Assembly: GCF_023715445.1 (NCBI RefSeq)
Contig: NZ_JAMBOD010000009.1
Coordinates: 87,773-151,772, forward strand
Length of the DNA stretch: 64,000 bases
Origin: Fictibacillus nanhaiensis
GTDB lineage: Bacteria > Bacillota > Bacilli > Bacillales > Fictibacillaceae
Direction of reading: 5' to 3'
Program-made: the position numbers and the translations under genes
Shown here: positions 44,516 through 52,405 of the stretch, one piece after another
How the letters are laid out: each line of letters opens with the position of its first letter
How positions within the stretch are numbered: the first letter of the stretch is position 1
Notes under the pieces: model-generated
Told to the model about the DNA's origin: nothing
The model's database searches: none
What the model saw: only the letters and a program-made list of their open reading frames with translations

Positions 44516-45391
44516 TTATGATAAGGTCCTCAAAAAATACCATAACATATTGGTGAATTTCTGGACTTCTGATTTAATCGGGGTTTCGTCAAAAAGCTGC
44601 TGAAAAGGTTTTAATAAGGGCTGAAGGACAACCTTCCGTATCCGTTCGCGCTGTAGTTCATCCACCATCGCATCGAATAAATCCTTCTGTTCTTCATTAA
44701 AGGCATGATGCTCATGCAGCTGGTCTGCCAATTTCATTATATCTTCCTTCGTTACCACCTTTTTATTTGCATTTGTGCGAAGCAGATCAATGGCAGAATA
44801 ATTCAGCATCACTTTATCATTCATCATCATCTTCGGCACAATCAGTTCGATGTAGGACAAAATGACAGCGACGACATGATCTAATGTATAGGTACTGTTC
44901 GTGACTCGCAGCGTAAATAACATATGCTGGAGCATCCCAAAAAACAATACGGTCGCTTCAAAAGAATGTTCACGGATGTCTTCTCCCATAATATCTATAA
45001 AACGGTTTGAGAGCCATTCCATCTCATAAACGCGATGCTGCATGACCAGTTTTTTTAGATCAGCTTCATTTGAAGATAGAATAGCTTCAAATAGAGGTAT
45101 TAAGTTTCGTTCTTGATTCAAACGCATTAAGATTGTAATTTGTTCAATAAAAACTTGGCGGTCTCCTGGATCCTTGCCGATCTGCAGTGCCATTCGCTGC
45201 TGACTTGCATCATAGCGCAGGAATTCCAAAATTTCCGCGATACAATCACTCTTTGAAGAGAAATAATTATAAAACGTACCTTTAGAGATGTTCGCTTTTT
45301 CAGTGATTTCCTGAATAGAGGTTTGCTGAATACCTTTTTCAATAAAGAGTTTGAGTGCAATGTCAGCTACTTTTCTTTTTCGATTATTCAT
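44516..45391 (-). CDS. TetR/AcrR-family repressor of the adjacent MFS exporter
   Basis: 291-residue regulator with the TetR helix-turn-helix at the N-terminus (KLFIEKGIQQTSIQEITEKANISKGTFYNYFSSKSD) and a long helical ligand domain. It is larger than usual (about 200 residues), with an extra C-terminal helical part (after about 200). ATG 45391 follows GGGAGGAAGGC; the frame extends to 45436 without a site. It is divergent from the MFS gene; two TATAC-N5-GTATA inverted repeats lie in the shared region. Confidence 0.85.
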   Translation of the reverse strand: MNNRKRKVADIALKLFIEKGIQQTSIQEITEKANISKGTFYNYFSSKSDCIAEILEFLRYDASQQRMALQIGKDPGDRQVFIEQITILMRLNQERNLIPLFEAILSSNEADLKKLVMQHRVYEMEWLSNRFIDIMGEDIREHSFEATVLFFGMLQHMLFTLRVTNSTYTLDHVVAVILSYIELIVPKMMMNDKVMLNYSAIDLLRTNANKKVVTKEDIMKLADQLHEHHAFNEEQKDLFDAMVDELQRERIRKVVLQPLLKPFQQLFDETPIKSEVQKFTNMLWYFLRTLS

Positions 45392-45409
45392 GCCTTCCTC
45401 CCATCCACC

Positions 45410-45424
45410 TATACCCTTAGTATA
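45410..45424. promoter_or_regulatory. TetR operator candidate 1
   Basis: TATAC-CCTTA-GTATA inverted repeat just upstream of the tetR start, where repression would be autoregulatory. Confidence 0.6.
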
Positions 45425-45482
45425 ATTTTCTTCCACTGGAAAAACAATATTTTTAGACTTAAGGTATAAAAGTATTGCCTTT

Positions 45483-45501
45483 TTTATACCATGAGTATAA
45501 A
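45483..45501. promoter_or_regulatory. TetR operator candidate 2
   Basis: TTTATAC-CATGA-GTATAAA inverted repeat, same arms and spacer length as candidate 1, 50 bases before the MFS ATG. A single half-site GGTATAA lies between the two. Confidence 0.65.
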
Positions 45502-45551
45502 CTTAATAAAGTTAAGTATTATATAAATTAAACTCGCAGAGGGGAAAAGAC

Positions 45552-47072
45552 ATGAAAGTTACGGATTCAGGTATAGAACATAAAAAGCCACCTTATTTAA
45601 TGCTCGTCATTTTATTCGTCGGAGCATTTGTTTCATTTTTAAACAACTCATTGTTGAATGTAGCACTTCCTACTATTATGGTGGATTTAGAAATAAAAGA
45701 TTACTCAACCGTTCAATGGCTGGTTACAGGATACATGCTTGTCAGCGGGGTATTGATTCCAGCATCAGCTTTCTTGATTACACGCTTTTCAAATAGGGCG
45801 TTGTTTATTACGTCAATGGTTATTTTTACGTTAGGAACAGCCTTAGCCGCATTCGCGCCAAACTTTGGTTTATTACTGACGGGACGCATGATTCAGGCTG
45901 CGGGGTCTTCCGTAATGGGACCTTTATTAATGAACATTATGCTGGTTAGTTTCCCGCGCGAAAAACGTGGTGTCGCCATGGGTGTCTTTGGTTTAGTTAT
46001 GATTACAGCACCAGCTATAGGACCAACATTATCTGGATACATTGTAGAATACTATGACTGGCGTTTACTATTTGAAATGATTTTACCTTTAGCTATTCTT
46101 AGCTTATTATTTGCAGTCTGGAAGCTGGATAATGTGATGCCGCAAAACAAAAAGGCATCGCTTGATTATGCATCTCTTGTCTTATCCAGTATCGGATTTG
46201 GCGGGATCCTTTACGGATGCAGTACCGCAAGCTCAGACGGCTGGACAGATACGCTTGTTCTTAGCACACTTATCGTGGGTGGCATAGCATTAGTTCTCTT
46301 TTTACTTCGTCAATTAAAATTAGAGCAGCCATTGTTAGATATCCGCGTTTACAAATATCCAATGTTTGCCCTTTCCTCCGTAATCGCAATAGTAAACGCA
46401 ATTGCTATGTTCTCAGGAATGATCTTAACACCGGCTTATGTCCAAAGTGTACGTGGTATTTCACCGCTGGACTCTGGTTTGATGATGCTGCCTGGAGCAT
46501 TGATGATGGGGATTATGTCGCCGATTACAGGAAAACTGTTCGATAAGTTTGGTCCTCGTGCTTTAGCGGTAGTAGGTCTATCTATCACAGCAGTTTCCAC
46601 TTACATGCTCGCAAACTTGGATGCTGATTCTGCATATTCATATATCATCTTTGTTTATTCGCTGCGCATGTTTGGTCTTTCAATGGTTATGATGCCGATC
46701 ATGACAAACGGGTTAAACCAGCTGCCGACGAAACTCAATCCGCACGGTACTGCTGTTAACAATACAGCTCAGCAAGTATCAGGTTCCATCGGAACAGCAA
46801 TCCTTGTTACGATTATGAACTCTGTAACAAAAACGGAAGCAGAAAGCTTAATGAGCGGTGTAGATCCGGCAACCATTACAGAAGCCTCAACAGTTGCATT
46901 CACACAGCAAGCACTTTTATCCGGAATTCAATATTCCTTCTACGTAGCATTAGGAATCAATATTATCGCTTTAGTACTAGCGCTATTCGTTAAACGAGTT
47001 GATACAAGTGCAGAAGCAGTCAATAAAATAGAAAATCAAAGCAAACCGTCAACGAAATCTGTAACGGTATGA
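45552..47072 (+). CDS. DHA2-type MFS multidrug exporter
   Basis: 506-residue, 14-helix exporter of the EmrB/LmrB/QacA type. Seen: GAFVSFLNNSLLNVALPTIMVDL, the motif-A loop ITRFSNRALFITSMVIF, GRMIQAAGSSVMGPLLMNIML, motif C in LVMITAPAIGPTLSGYI, and DWRLLFEMILP. It exports lipophilic drugs or related compounds with protons. GAGGGGAAAAGAC precedes the ATG. Divergent from its probable repressor; terminated by a perfect hairpin. Confidence 0.88.
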   Translation: MKVTDSGIEHKKPPYLMLVILFVGAFVSFLNNSLLNVALPTIMVDLEIKDYSTVQWLVTGYMLVSGVLIPASAFLITRFSNRALFITSMVIFTLGTALAAFAPNFGLLLTGRMIQAAGSSVMGPLLMNIMLVSFPREKRGVAMGVFGLVMITAPAIGPTLSGYIVEYYDWRLLFEMILPLAILSLLFAVWKLDNVMPQNKKASLDYASLVLSSIGFGGILYGCSTASSDGWTDTLVLSTLIVGGIALVLFLLRQLKLEQPLLDIRVYKYPMFALSSVIAIVNAIAMFSGMILTPAYVQSVRGISPLDSGLMMLPGALMMGIMSPITGKLFDKFGPRALAVVGLSITAVSTYMLANLDADSAYSYIIFVYSLRMFGLSMVMMPIMTNGLNQLPTKLNPHGTAVNNTAQQVSGSIGTAILVTIMNSVTKTEAESLMSGVDPATITEASTVAFTQQALLSGIQYSFYVALGINIIALVLALFVKRVDTSAEAVNKIENQSKPSTKSVTV

Positions 47073-47076
47073 GAAT

Positions 47077-47103
47077 AAAAACAAGCCTCGGCTTGTTTTT
47101 TTT
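47077..47103 (+). terminator. terminator of the MFS gene
   Basis: AAACAAGCC/GGCTTGTTT with a 2-base centre and eight T's. Confidence 0.85.
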
Positions 47104-47226
47104 ACTTTAAGATAAGAACTGCACTTCATAAGTTTTCTAACTTTATAGTTCTTGGTATGATTGTAAAGAATCAACCTTTTTCATATTTAATAAGACACTG
47201 ACAACAGAACGAAATGAGTGAAGGTT

Positions 47227-47721
47227 ATGGATCAAATACTGACTATTGATAAAATGCTTCCTGAAGATTGGAACCATGTCGTAAACATATACCTAGAAGG
47301 AATAGCCACTGGAAATGCTACCTTTCAGCAAGCAGCTCCCTCATGGGAGGAGTGGGACACTAACCATTTAGGTAGGGGTCGGTTTGTGGCCAGGTCTAAT
47401 GAGCATGTTGTAGGCTGGGCTGCTTTAACTCCCGTTTCGAGCAGATGTGTGTATTCCGGCGTTGCAGAAGTTAGTGTGTATGTTAGTTCAACACAACAAG
47501 GTAAAGGGATTGGAAGTTCTCTCTTAGATCGACTGATTGAATCTAGTGAAAAGGAAGGCATATGGACGCTGCAAGCTGGAATCTTTCCAGAGAACAAGTC
47601 AAGCATTGCTTTACATAAGAAAAAAGGGTTTAGAGTAGTCGGGGTAAGAGAAAGAATTGGAAAAATGAATGGAGTTTGGCGGGATGTTATCTTATTAGAG
47701 AGACGAAGTGAAAGTATTTAG
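47227..47721 (+). CDS. GNAT acetyltransferase, phosphinothricin acetyltransferase-like
   Basis: 164-residue GNAT enzyme like B. subtilis YwnH. Features: IYLEGIATGNATFQQAAPSWEEWD, AEVSVYVSSTQQGKGIGSSLLDRLIESSE (acetyl-CoA site with QQGKGIG), and LQAGIFPENKSSIALHKKKGFRVVGVRERIGKMNGVWRDVILLERR. This arrangement is that of Pat/Bar-type N-acetyltransferases acting on amino acid analogues. The start is uncertain: ATG 47227 or GTG 47218; neither has an ideal ribosome-binding site. Confidence 0.85.
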   Translation: MDQILTIDKMLPEDWNHVVNIYLEGIATGNATFQQAAPSWEEWDTNHLGRGRFVARSNEHVVGWAALTPVSSRCVYSGVAEVSVYVSSTQQGKGIGSSLLDRLIESSEKEGIWTLQAGIFPENKSSIALHKKKGFRVVGVRERIGKMNGVWRDVILLERRSESI

Positions 47722-47776
47722 ACTAACTAGAATTTCACCTGCATAATAAAAAGCCAATATATGTTTTCATTAATAT

Positions 47777-47804
47777 AAAAAACCAAGCCAAGGCTTGGTT
47801 TTTT
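47777..47804. terminator. bidirectional terminator between GNAT and EF-G-binding protein genes
   Basis: AAAAAACCAAGCC/GGCTTGGTTTTTT with a 2-base centre. Confidence 0.9.
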
Positions 47805-47824
47805 ACTTGGTATTACTTTATGGA

Positions 47825-48475
47825 TTAATAAAGAACCTCTTGAAGGAACTTTTCCAATACGCGAACATCCGTGATTTTTTGGTTGCACGTATGACTGTCA
47901 ACGCACATATAATTGCCGATTGCTTTATAGTAATCGGGTGAAGCGTTCGCTGGTTTTGACTTGGTAATCGCAGAAAACAGCGCGACGTCTCCAATTCCGT
48001 TACATAAAAAGCATACCCCTTTGTTTGCTGGTGTATATCGTCCTTGAACACCCACCGTTTGTCCGTTCAGATGATAAACGAGAAACAATTTTTGCGTTGC
48101 GATATCCACCCAGCCAAGGTAACTGATTTTGCGACGATCCATCACATTCAAATCAGGAGTCTTCAGTTTTTTATTCTTTGGGAACAACTTGGTGATCTGT
48201 TTACCAGTTACTTGCGAAAACTCTTCCAAATAAGGTTCCAGCGAAAACAAATATTGCTGGAATTCTTCTGTTTTGCGTAATCCAACAAACTGTTCTAATA
48301 TATGTTTTTGAGAATCTGTTGTTTCCGGAAACGAATCTAAAATATGGGATAGAGCATTAAATTCTACTGCTTCTACCACTTTCGGGTCGGCACCGTTATT
48401 GCACGCATGCTGCAGCTGTCCAACTTGTTTTTTAATGAGGTTATAATGATGGTTTCTAATGAATGGTGTATTCAC
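47825..48475 (-). CDS. FusB/FusC-type EF-G-binding (fusidic acid resistance-like) protein
   Basis: 216-residue protein of the FusB family, which binds elongation factor G and frees ribosomes stalled by fusidic acid. An N-terminal four-helix part (about 1-80) is followed by a treble-clef zinc domain: C155 and C158 (VCFLCNG), C191 and C197 (MCVDSHTCNQ). FRK-like EF-G contact region GLRKTEEFQQYLFSLEPYLEEFSQ is present. GTG 48475 lies 10 bases after GGAG, which itself overlaps the stop of a 12-codon leader peptide. Convergent with the GNAT gene and sharing a terminator. Confidence 0.88.
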   Translation of the reverse strand: MNTPFIRNHHYNLIKKQVGQLQHACNNGADPKVVEAVEFNALSHILDSFPETTDSQKHILEQFVGLRKTEEFQQYLFSLEPYLEEFSQVTGKQITKLFPKNKKLKTPDLNVMDRRKISYLGWVDIATQKLFLVYHLNGQTVGVQGRYTPANKGVCFLCNGIGDVALFSAITKSKPANASPDYYKAIGNYMCVDSHTCNQKITDVRVLEKFLQEVLY

Positions 48476-48489
48476 TGCTTTTCAGCTCC

Positions 48490-48528
48490 TTATTTTTTTA
48501 AAATGACAAAACAAGGTGCAAAGCCCAT
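48490..48528 (-). CDS. second leader peptide before the EF-G-binding protein gene
   Basis: 12-codon frame MGFAPCFVILKK; its stop TAA abuts and overlaps the GGAG of the next gene, so ribosomes here would reach the ribosome-binding site. Its start lies in the right arm of the long stem (GGCTTTGCA). No strong ribosome-binding site of its own. Confidence 0.4.
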   Translation of the reverse strand: MGFAPCFVILKK

Positions 48529-48613
48529 TATTAGAAACGATTTCTACTCTCGGGCGACAATCTTAACACTCGTCAGCCCATACAAAGAATCGCCCTAACA
48601 CCAAGGCTTTGCA
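48517..48613 (-). promoter_or_regulatory. nested stem structure in the EF-G-binding protein leader
   Basis: In RNA order: TGCAAAGCC (48613-48605) pairs with GGCTTTGCA (48525-48517), and inside it GGGCGA (48595-48590) pairs with TCGCCC (48557-48552). A small hairpin AGAAA/TTTCT (48545-48533) lies between. The left arms are within the first leader peptide's codons, so a stalled ribosome would break the stems. Confidence 0.6.
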
Positions 48614-48655
48614 TGAGCAGCTTCTGATTCCGGCAAACTGATTTGCCATTTCCAT
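48563..48655 (-). CDS. first leader peptide before the EF-G-binding protein gene
   Basis: 30-codon frame MEMANQFAGIRSCSCKALVL then GRFFVWADEC; a second ATG at 48649 (MANQF) has better spacing. GGAGG lies 3 and 9 bases upstream. The stop is 88 bases before the resistance gene. Codons 13-22 overlap the left arms of the nested stems, the classical layout for ribosome-mediated attenuation. Confidence 0.55.
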   Translation of the reverse strand: MEMANQFAGIRSCSCKALVLGRFFVWADEC

Positions 48656-48673
48656 CAACCTCCATTCACCACT

Positions 48674-48702
48674 ATTATAAAAAGTATTCAGTGGAACTTC
48701 AA
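48674..48702 (-). promoter_or_regulatory. promoter of the EF-G-binding protein leader
   Basis: Minus strand TTGAAG (48702-48697), 17-base spacer, TATAAT (48679-48674). Transcription should begin near 48667, just before the first leader peptide's GGAGG. Confidence 0.75.
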
Positions 48703-48819
48703 TTGGAACACCCTAAATTTTAACAGGAATCTAACAGGAATTTTACAGTAAATGATGATTTAGGAGACTTGATAGCTATGCACCGAATTGACCGGTTTTT
48801 GAAGACATTATAAAGATGT

Positions 48820-49166
48820 GTTTGACAAAAGCCGCATTTGTTACACTACTTCGCCATTCTATTTTCCTATGGTTGAAAAAAACACGAAACTTCCAGAGTA
48901 GTTATCCTATGAATCTACCTTTAATAAGTACAACTCTTATTAAAGGAAAACCATTACTTAAGGAATACAAAAAAAGCGGTGAGTATGATTCACAAGATGA
49001 AAAAGAATATATAGATTTTATGAAATAGCTTTTTTAATAAAGGGTTTCCCCGGGTTTTTATGTTGTAAATGGATCAGTTGATTTTGACGTTAAAAATGCC
49101 GAAAATGACAAAAAAAATTATAATATAAAAGGTCAAATTGAATTTATAGTCAAAGGGAACAACTAA
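48820..49166 (+). pseudogene. decayed gene of unknown family
   Basis: Coding-like stretches in different frames: DVFDKSRICYTTSPFYFPMV then KNTKLPE, stop; then SYPMNLPLISTTLIKGKPLL and EYKKSGEYDSQDEKEYIDFM, stop; then FYVVNGSVDFDVKNAENDKK and GQIEFIVKGNN. Shifts and stops separate them, so it is a broken gene. The family is not recognised. Confidence 0.4.
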
Positions 49167-49182
49167 CCTTGTTAAGCAACTG

Positions 49183-49217
49183 GTGCATTTCTTCAAGAAG
49201 GAGAAATGTGCTTTTTT
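49183..49217 (+). terminator. terminator, GTGCATTTCTTC hairpin family
   Basis: GTGCATTTCTTC...GGAGAAATGTGC followed by TTTTTTT, after the decayed gene. Confidence 0.8.
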
Positions 49218-49302
49218 TGTAAGTAATGGGACCCAATTATAAAAGGTGTTCCACTTTGTTTATCGAAATGAAATAGTAAATGGAGTGTAAGGGGAATAAG
49301 AT

Positions 49303-50091
49303 ATGGACTTTATTTACAAAGATGACATACTAACTTTAAATATAATAAATGCGATTCATACTGGCGATATCCAATCATTAAAAAGACTTCTATCGGAGAA
49401 TCCAGGATTGGCTAAGGTACGAATTATTGGAAAAGACAATAATAAGGAACGTAAAAGTTGCGGAATGTCCCGAACACTTTTGCATGTTGTAACCGATTGG
49501 CCCGGTCACTTTCCTAACAGCGCGTCTACCGTACGTGTGTTAGTCGAGTCCGGTGCAGATGTAAACGGCCGATTCACTGGATCACACTCTGAGACACCGC
49601 TGCATTGGGCCGCAAGTAGTGACGACATCGAAGTGCTTGACGCACTTCTCGATGTTGGAGCTGATATCGAAGCTCCGGGAGCAGTGATCGCTGGTGGAAC
49701 ACCACTTGACGATGCAGTGGCGTTCGCACAGTGGCGGGCGGCGCATAGGCTGGTAGAGCGCGGAGCGCAAATATCACTCTGGCATGCTTCTGCTTTAGGA
49801 CATATCGATACAATAGAGAACTACTTCGCTGGTGCAACACTTTCGGAGCGATACCCTTGGGGAGCAAAATGCACTTCACTCCAGGACAAAATTAACGTCG
49901 CCTTCTGGTGCGCTTGCCACGGTGGACAGCGACATGCTGCAGAATACTTGCTAGACCGAGGTGCCAATCTTAACTGGATTTCAGATTGGGATGGATTGAC
50001 CCCACTAGATGCAGCAGAACGAAGTGCCACCACCAATTTGGTTCATTGGCTTCTTAGTCAGGGGGCAAAATCTGCCAGTGAACTAAAATAA
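49303..50091 (+). CDS. ankyrin-repeat protein
   Basis: 262-residue protein with ankyrin repeats: STVRVLVESGADVNGRFTGS, ETPLHWAASSDDIEVLDALLDVGADIEAPG, GTPLDDAVAFAQWRAAHRLVERGA and AEYLLDRGANLNWISDWDGLTPLDAAERS. No signal peptide. It probably mediates a protein-protein contact. The central part (about 49500-49950) is richer in G and C than its flanks, hinting at acquisition. GTAAGGGG precedes the ATG. A hairpin of the GTGCATTTCTTC family follows. Confidence 0.85.
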   Translation: MDFIYKDDILTLNIINAIHTGDIQSLKRLLSENPGLAKVRIIGKDNNKERKSCGMSRTLLHVVTDWPGHFPNSASTVRVLVESGADVNGRFTGSHSETPLHWAASSDDIEVLDALLDVGADIEAPGAVIAGGTPLDDAVAFAQWRAAHRLVERGAQISLWHASALGHIDTIENYFAGATLSERYPWGAKCTSLQDKINVAFWCACHGGQRHAAEYLLDRGANLNWISDWDGLTPLDAAERSATTNLVHWLLSQGAKSASELK

Positions 50092-50127
50092 TCAATTGAA
50101 TTTTAAGTGGGGCTATATAACGATCGG

Positions 50128-50164
50128 GTGCATTTCTTCAAGAAGGAGAAGTGCACTTTTTTAT
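50128..50164 (+). terminator. terminator, GTGCATTTCTTC hairpin family
   Basis: GTGCATTTCTTC...GGAGAAGTGCAC followed by TTTTTT, after the ankyrin gene. Confidence 0.85.
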
Positions 50165-50199
50165 TTGAGATTTATCGATGAAATATAGAAGTTGGTTGC

Positions 50200-50367
50200 T
50201 TATTCTTGATTGTCAGCTGTTTTTGATTCTAGGGTAGATCTGTCAATTGATTGTTCATATTTTTCTTTGTCACTAGGTTGGTCTTCATATGTTCGTGTAT
50301 TCCATATACTATATTTAATTGTATTTTCAATATCATTGTTTTCAATATCATTGTTTTTATTTGGCAT
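50200..50367 (-). CDS. small hydrophilic protein with internal duplication
   Basis: 55-residue protein starting MPNKNNDIENNDIENTIKYS, where NNDIE is a tandem repeat also visible in the DNA. Acidic and polar with no membrane segment. GAGGTGG lies upstream of the ATG. It is 34 bases downstream of another small gene on the same strand and probably cotranscribed. Not recognised. Confidence 0.55.
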   Translation of the reverse strand: MPNKNNDIENNDIENTIKYSIWNTRTYEDQPSDKEKYEQSIDRSTLESKTADNQE

Positions 50368-50401
50368 TATTTATCCACCTCACATAATAATAGTTTCAAA
50401 A

Positions 50402-50599
50402 TTACTGTCCTTCCTTTGATTCTAGAAAAGAATCGATTGATTCATCCAATAATCTTTCTCTATTAGGGTCTTCATTGACATCTGTATCCATTTCCATATC
50501 TTGTTTAAATACATCGTATGTAGCATCATTTTTGTTTAATCTTTTTACTTGTTTACTCTGTGGAACTGGTTTAGTCCAATTGTTTTTTTGATGTGTCAT
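50402..50599 (-). CDS. small hydrophilic protein, unknown function
   Basis: 65-residue protein: basic start (MTHQKNNWTKPVPQSKQVKR) and acidic end (DVNEDPNRERLLDESIDSF). GAAGGAG precedes the ATG. Likely first gene of a two-gene unit with 50200-50367. Composition fits small sporulation proteins. Confidence 0.6.
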   Translation of the reverse strand: MTHQKNNWTKPVPQSKQVKRLNKNDATYDVFKQDMEMDTDVNEDPNRERLLDESIDSFLESKEGQ

Positions 50600-50765
50600 G
50601 TAAACTCCTTCTGAACAGGTATTTAATTTAGTATGAACAATTGATCCTAAATCATCCGTTGAATACGTAAAGCGGCAATTGATGCTCCCTTATATTGAAT
50701 AATGAGTAAAAGGAAACGTATAAGCAATACTAAGAAGGAAGTTTTTGAGTAAAGGAGGGAATGTG

Positions 50766-50936
50766 ATGACAAGTCGCAATGGTAGCGAAGGAAGTCAAAA
50801 TCAAGGTTCACCACAAGCACAGTATAATCAAGAATTAAGCAGTGAGTTTGTGAGTGGGGATAATAACAAAGGAAATGAATATCGTTCAAAAAAGGGCAGT
50901 AAATCAAAGAGTAAACCAAAGCAAAGCGGAGAATAA
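50766..50936 (+). CDS. small Gln/Ser/Lys-rich protein, gamma-SASP-like
   Basis: 56-residue protein MTSRNGSEGSQNQGSPQAQY, then NQELSSEFVSGDNN and a lysine/serine tail. QAQYNQELSSEF loosely resembles the repeat of gamma-type small acid-soluble spore proteins. GGAGGGAATGTG precedes ATG 50766. Divergent from the 50402-50599 gene; strong terminator follows. Confidence 0.55.
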   Translation: MTSRNGSEGSQNQGSPQAQYNQELSSEFVSGDNNKGNEYRSKKGSKSKSKPKQSGE

Positions 50937-50974
50937 AGAAATCGTGAGGCATGCACCTCACGATTTCTTTTTTT
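50935..50974 (+). terminator. strong terminator
   Basis: AAAGAAATCGTGAGG/CCTCACGATTTCTTT with a 6-base CATGCA loop and T run. Confidence 0.9.
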
Positions 50975-50992
50975 CGGGATGATGGAGCAAAA

Positions 50993-51541
50993 TTAATTAC
51001 TTGGTGCCCCGGGGGGATAATAATAAGGCGGAACTTTAATCCAACCTCTTTTGCGCATAGCCGTTTTCAGTTCCATTCCAAATATCATTTTCTCAGCATG
51101 AAATCTTGCCCACATTAAACCAATGTCATTTCTAATACATTGACTCATATTTGTAGAACACATAACAATATTGGAAGCCACTTTTATTGATATGAAGTTA
51201 GCAATTTCTTCATCGGTTACTTTTACACCTAAAGGTACACTGTTTGGATCGGATTTAGGTTTGGATTCTGCTACTTGAGATAATGGGATACCTTCGTTAA
51301 TCATGAAATTTCTTAAAACATCTAATTGATGCTGTGCAAGGTCCAGAGAGTTATTTAGTAGACTGATTAATTCATTATCCGTTGTTGTGTTTAATGATGC
51401 TTCTATAGCTGGTATTTCTTCAGCTATAGCAGTGAAATAAAGCCAGCATCCCATTGCTTCACCGATATGCGGACGTGGTTTGGGTTCATTATCATTAGAG
51501 GTTTTAATATAGTCGATAATTGCTTCAAATATGTTAGGCAT
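50993..51541 (-). CDS. DUF3231-family protein
   Basis: 182-residue ferritin-like helical protein with the DUF3231 C-terminus RKRGWIKVPPYYYPPG. N-terminal IGEAMGCWLYFTAIAEEIPAIEASL and AQHQLDVLRNFMINEGIPLS are typical. Full-length members have two such halves (about 330 residues); this one is a single half. Related to coat-associated proteins of spore formers. GGAGTTGATTTAA precedes the ATG. Confidence 0.72.
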   Translation of the reverse strand: MPNIFEAIIDYIKTSNDNEPKPRPHIGEAMGCWLYFTAIAEEIPAIEASLNTTTDNELISLLNNSLDLAQHQLDVLRNFMINEGIPLSQVAESKPKSDPNSVPLGVKVTDEEIANFISIKVASNIVMCSTNMSQCIRNDIGLMWARFHAEKMIFGMELKTAMRKRGWIKVPPYYYPPGAPSN

Positions 51542-51676
51542 TTAAATCAACTCCGATATTAATAAGTTGTAGGTATTACGAATTATTTCCTGAAATGCTT
51601 AATCTATTCAATGTATAAAATGAACAGTTCGAAGGTAGTATGCAATAAAAACTGTAGCTGTTTATAACAGAATAGA

Positions 51677-51713
51677 GTGCATTTCTTCAAGAAGGAGCTA
51701 TACATTTTTTTTG
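51677..51713 (+). repeat. GTGCATTTCTTC hairpin family, diverged copy
   Basis: GTGCATTTCTTCAAGAAGGAG followed by a mutated right arm (CTATACAT) and T's. It no longer forms the full stem, and it is not next to a gene end on its strand, so it is a decayed copy. Confidence 0.65.
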
Positions 51714-51822
51714 AACAATAGGCAGGATTCTCCGCTTTAGATTTTTTAGCTATACCAGCAGGAATGAGCAATATCTTGAAAGAATATGAACCTAATAATT
51801 CTGGGTCGGGAGGAATATCTTT

Positions 51823-52299
51823 GTGTTAAATGCATGTTTGAGAAATTTGCTATATATCCTTGATCATAAATTAAATGTTCTTGTTGAATGTTGGAAAGAA
51901 GGACTTTATCTACAAGGAATCACTCACGATCTATCAAAACTTTCCCCTGTCGAATTTTTTCCTTATGCGATAAAGTTTTTCTCCGGTAGAGAACTAAGTA
52001 CCAATGAACAATTAAAGTGGAACTATGCTTGGCTAAACCATCAACATAAAAATAAACACCATTGGGAGTATTGGGTTGTTGATCCAAATGCTAAGCAAGG
52101 ACTACCAATGCCTAGAAAATATCTCATTGAAATGGTATGCGATTGGAGGTCTTTTTCAAGAAAATGGGGTAAGAAAGTAAAAGTTTCTCATTTAGACTTA
52201 ACTGATAAGATCATATTGCATCCTGAAACAAGGAAGGAACTTCGGGTCATAATGAACAAGGTAGATGTTAAAGGTCGTGAAAATACTTTATCAAATTAA
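51823..52299 (+). CDS. DUF5662 protein
   Basis: 158-residue protein of the DUF5662 family. Conserved histidines and acids are visible: YILDHKLNVLVECWKEGLYLQGITHDLSKLSPVEF, then WNYAWLNHQHKNKHHWEYWV, and MVCDWRSFSRKWG. The H...HD..H...D pattern resembles HD-domain metal sites. GTG 51823 follows GGGAGGAATATCTTT. Function unknown. Confidence 0.75.
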   Translation: MLNACLRNLLYILDHKLNVLVECWKEGLYLQGITHDLSKLSPVEFFPYAIKFFSGRELSTNEQLKWNYAWLNHQHKNKHHWEYWVVDPNAKQGLPMPRKYLIEMVCDWRSFSRKWGKKVKVSHLDLTDKIILHPETRKELRVIMNKVDVKGRENTLSN

Positions 52300-52405
52300 C
52301 TGAAGGTTAGTTTTTTGCAGTTAATGCTGAACTAAAGTGCAGTTTAGTGAATGAAAAAATGGTATGATTGTAAAAATTATTATTTGGGAAAGGGGAAGCA
52401 AATCA

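Noticed and set aside
44323..44556. 77-codon plus-strand frame
   Set aside because: It runs through the terminator of the TetR gene and into that gene's 3' end, without a ribosome-binding site.
49582..49879. Minus-strand frames opposite the ankyrin gene
   Set aside because: They result from the GC-richer codons of the ankyrin gene and have no start signals.
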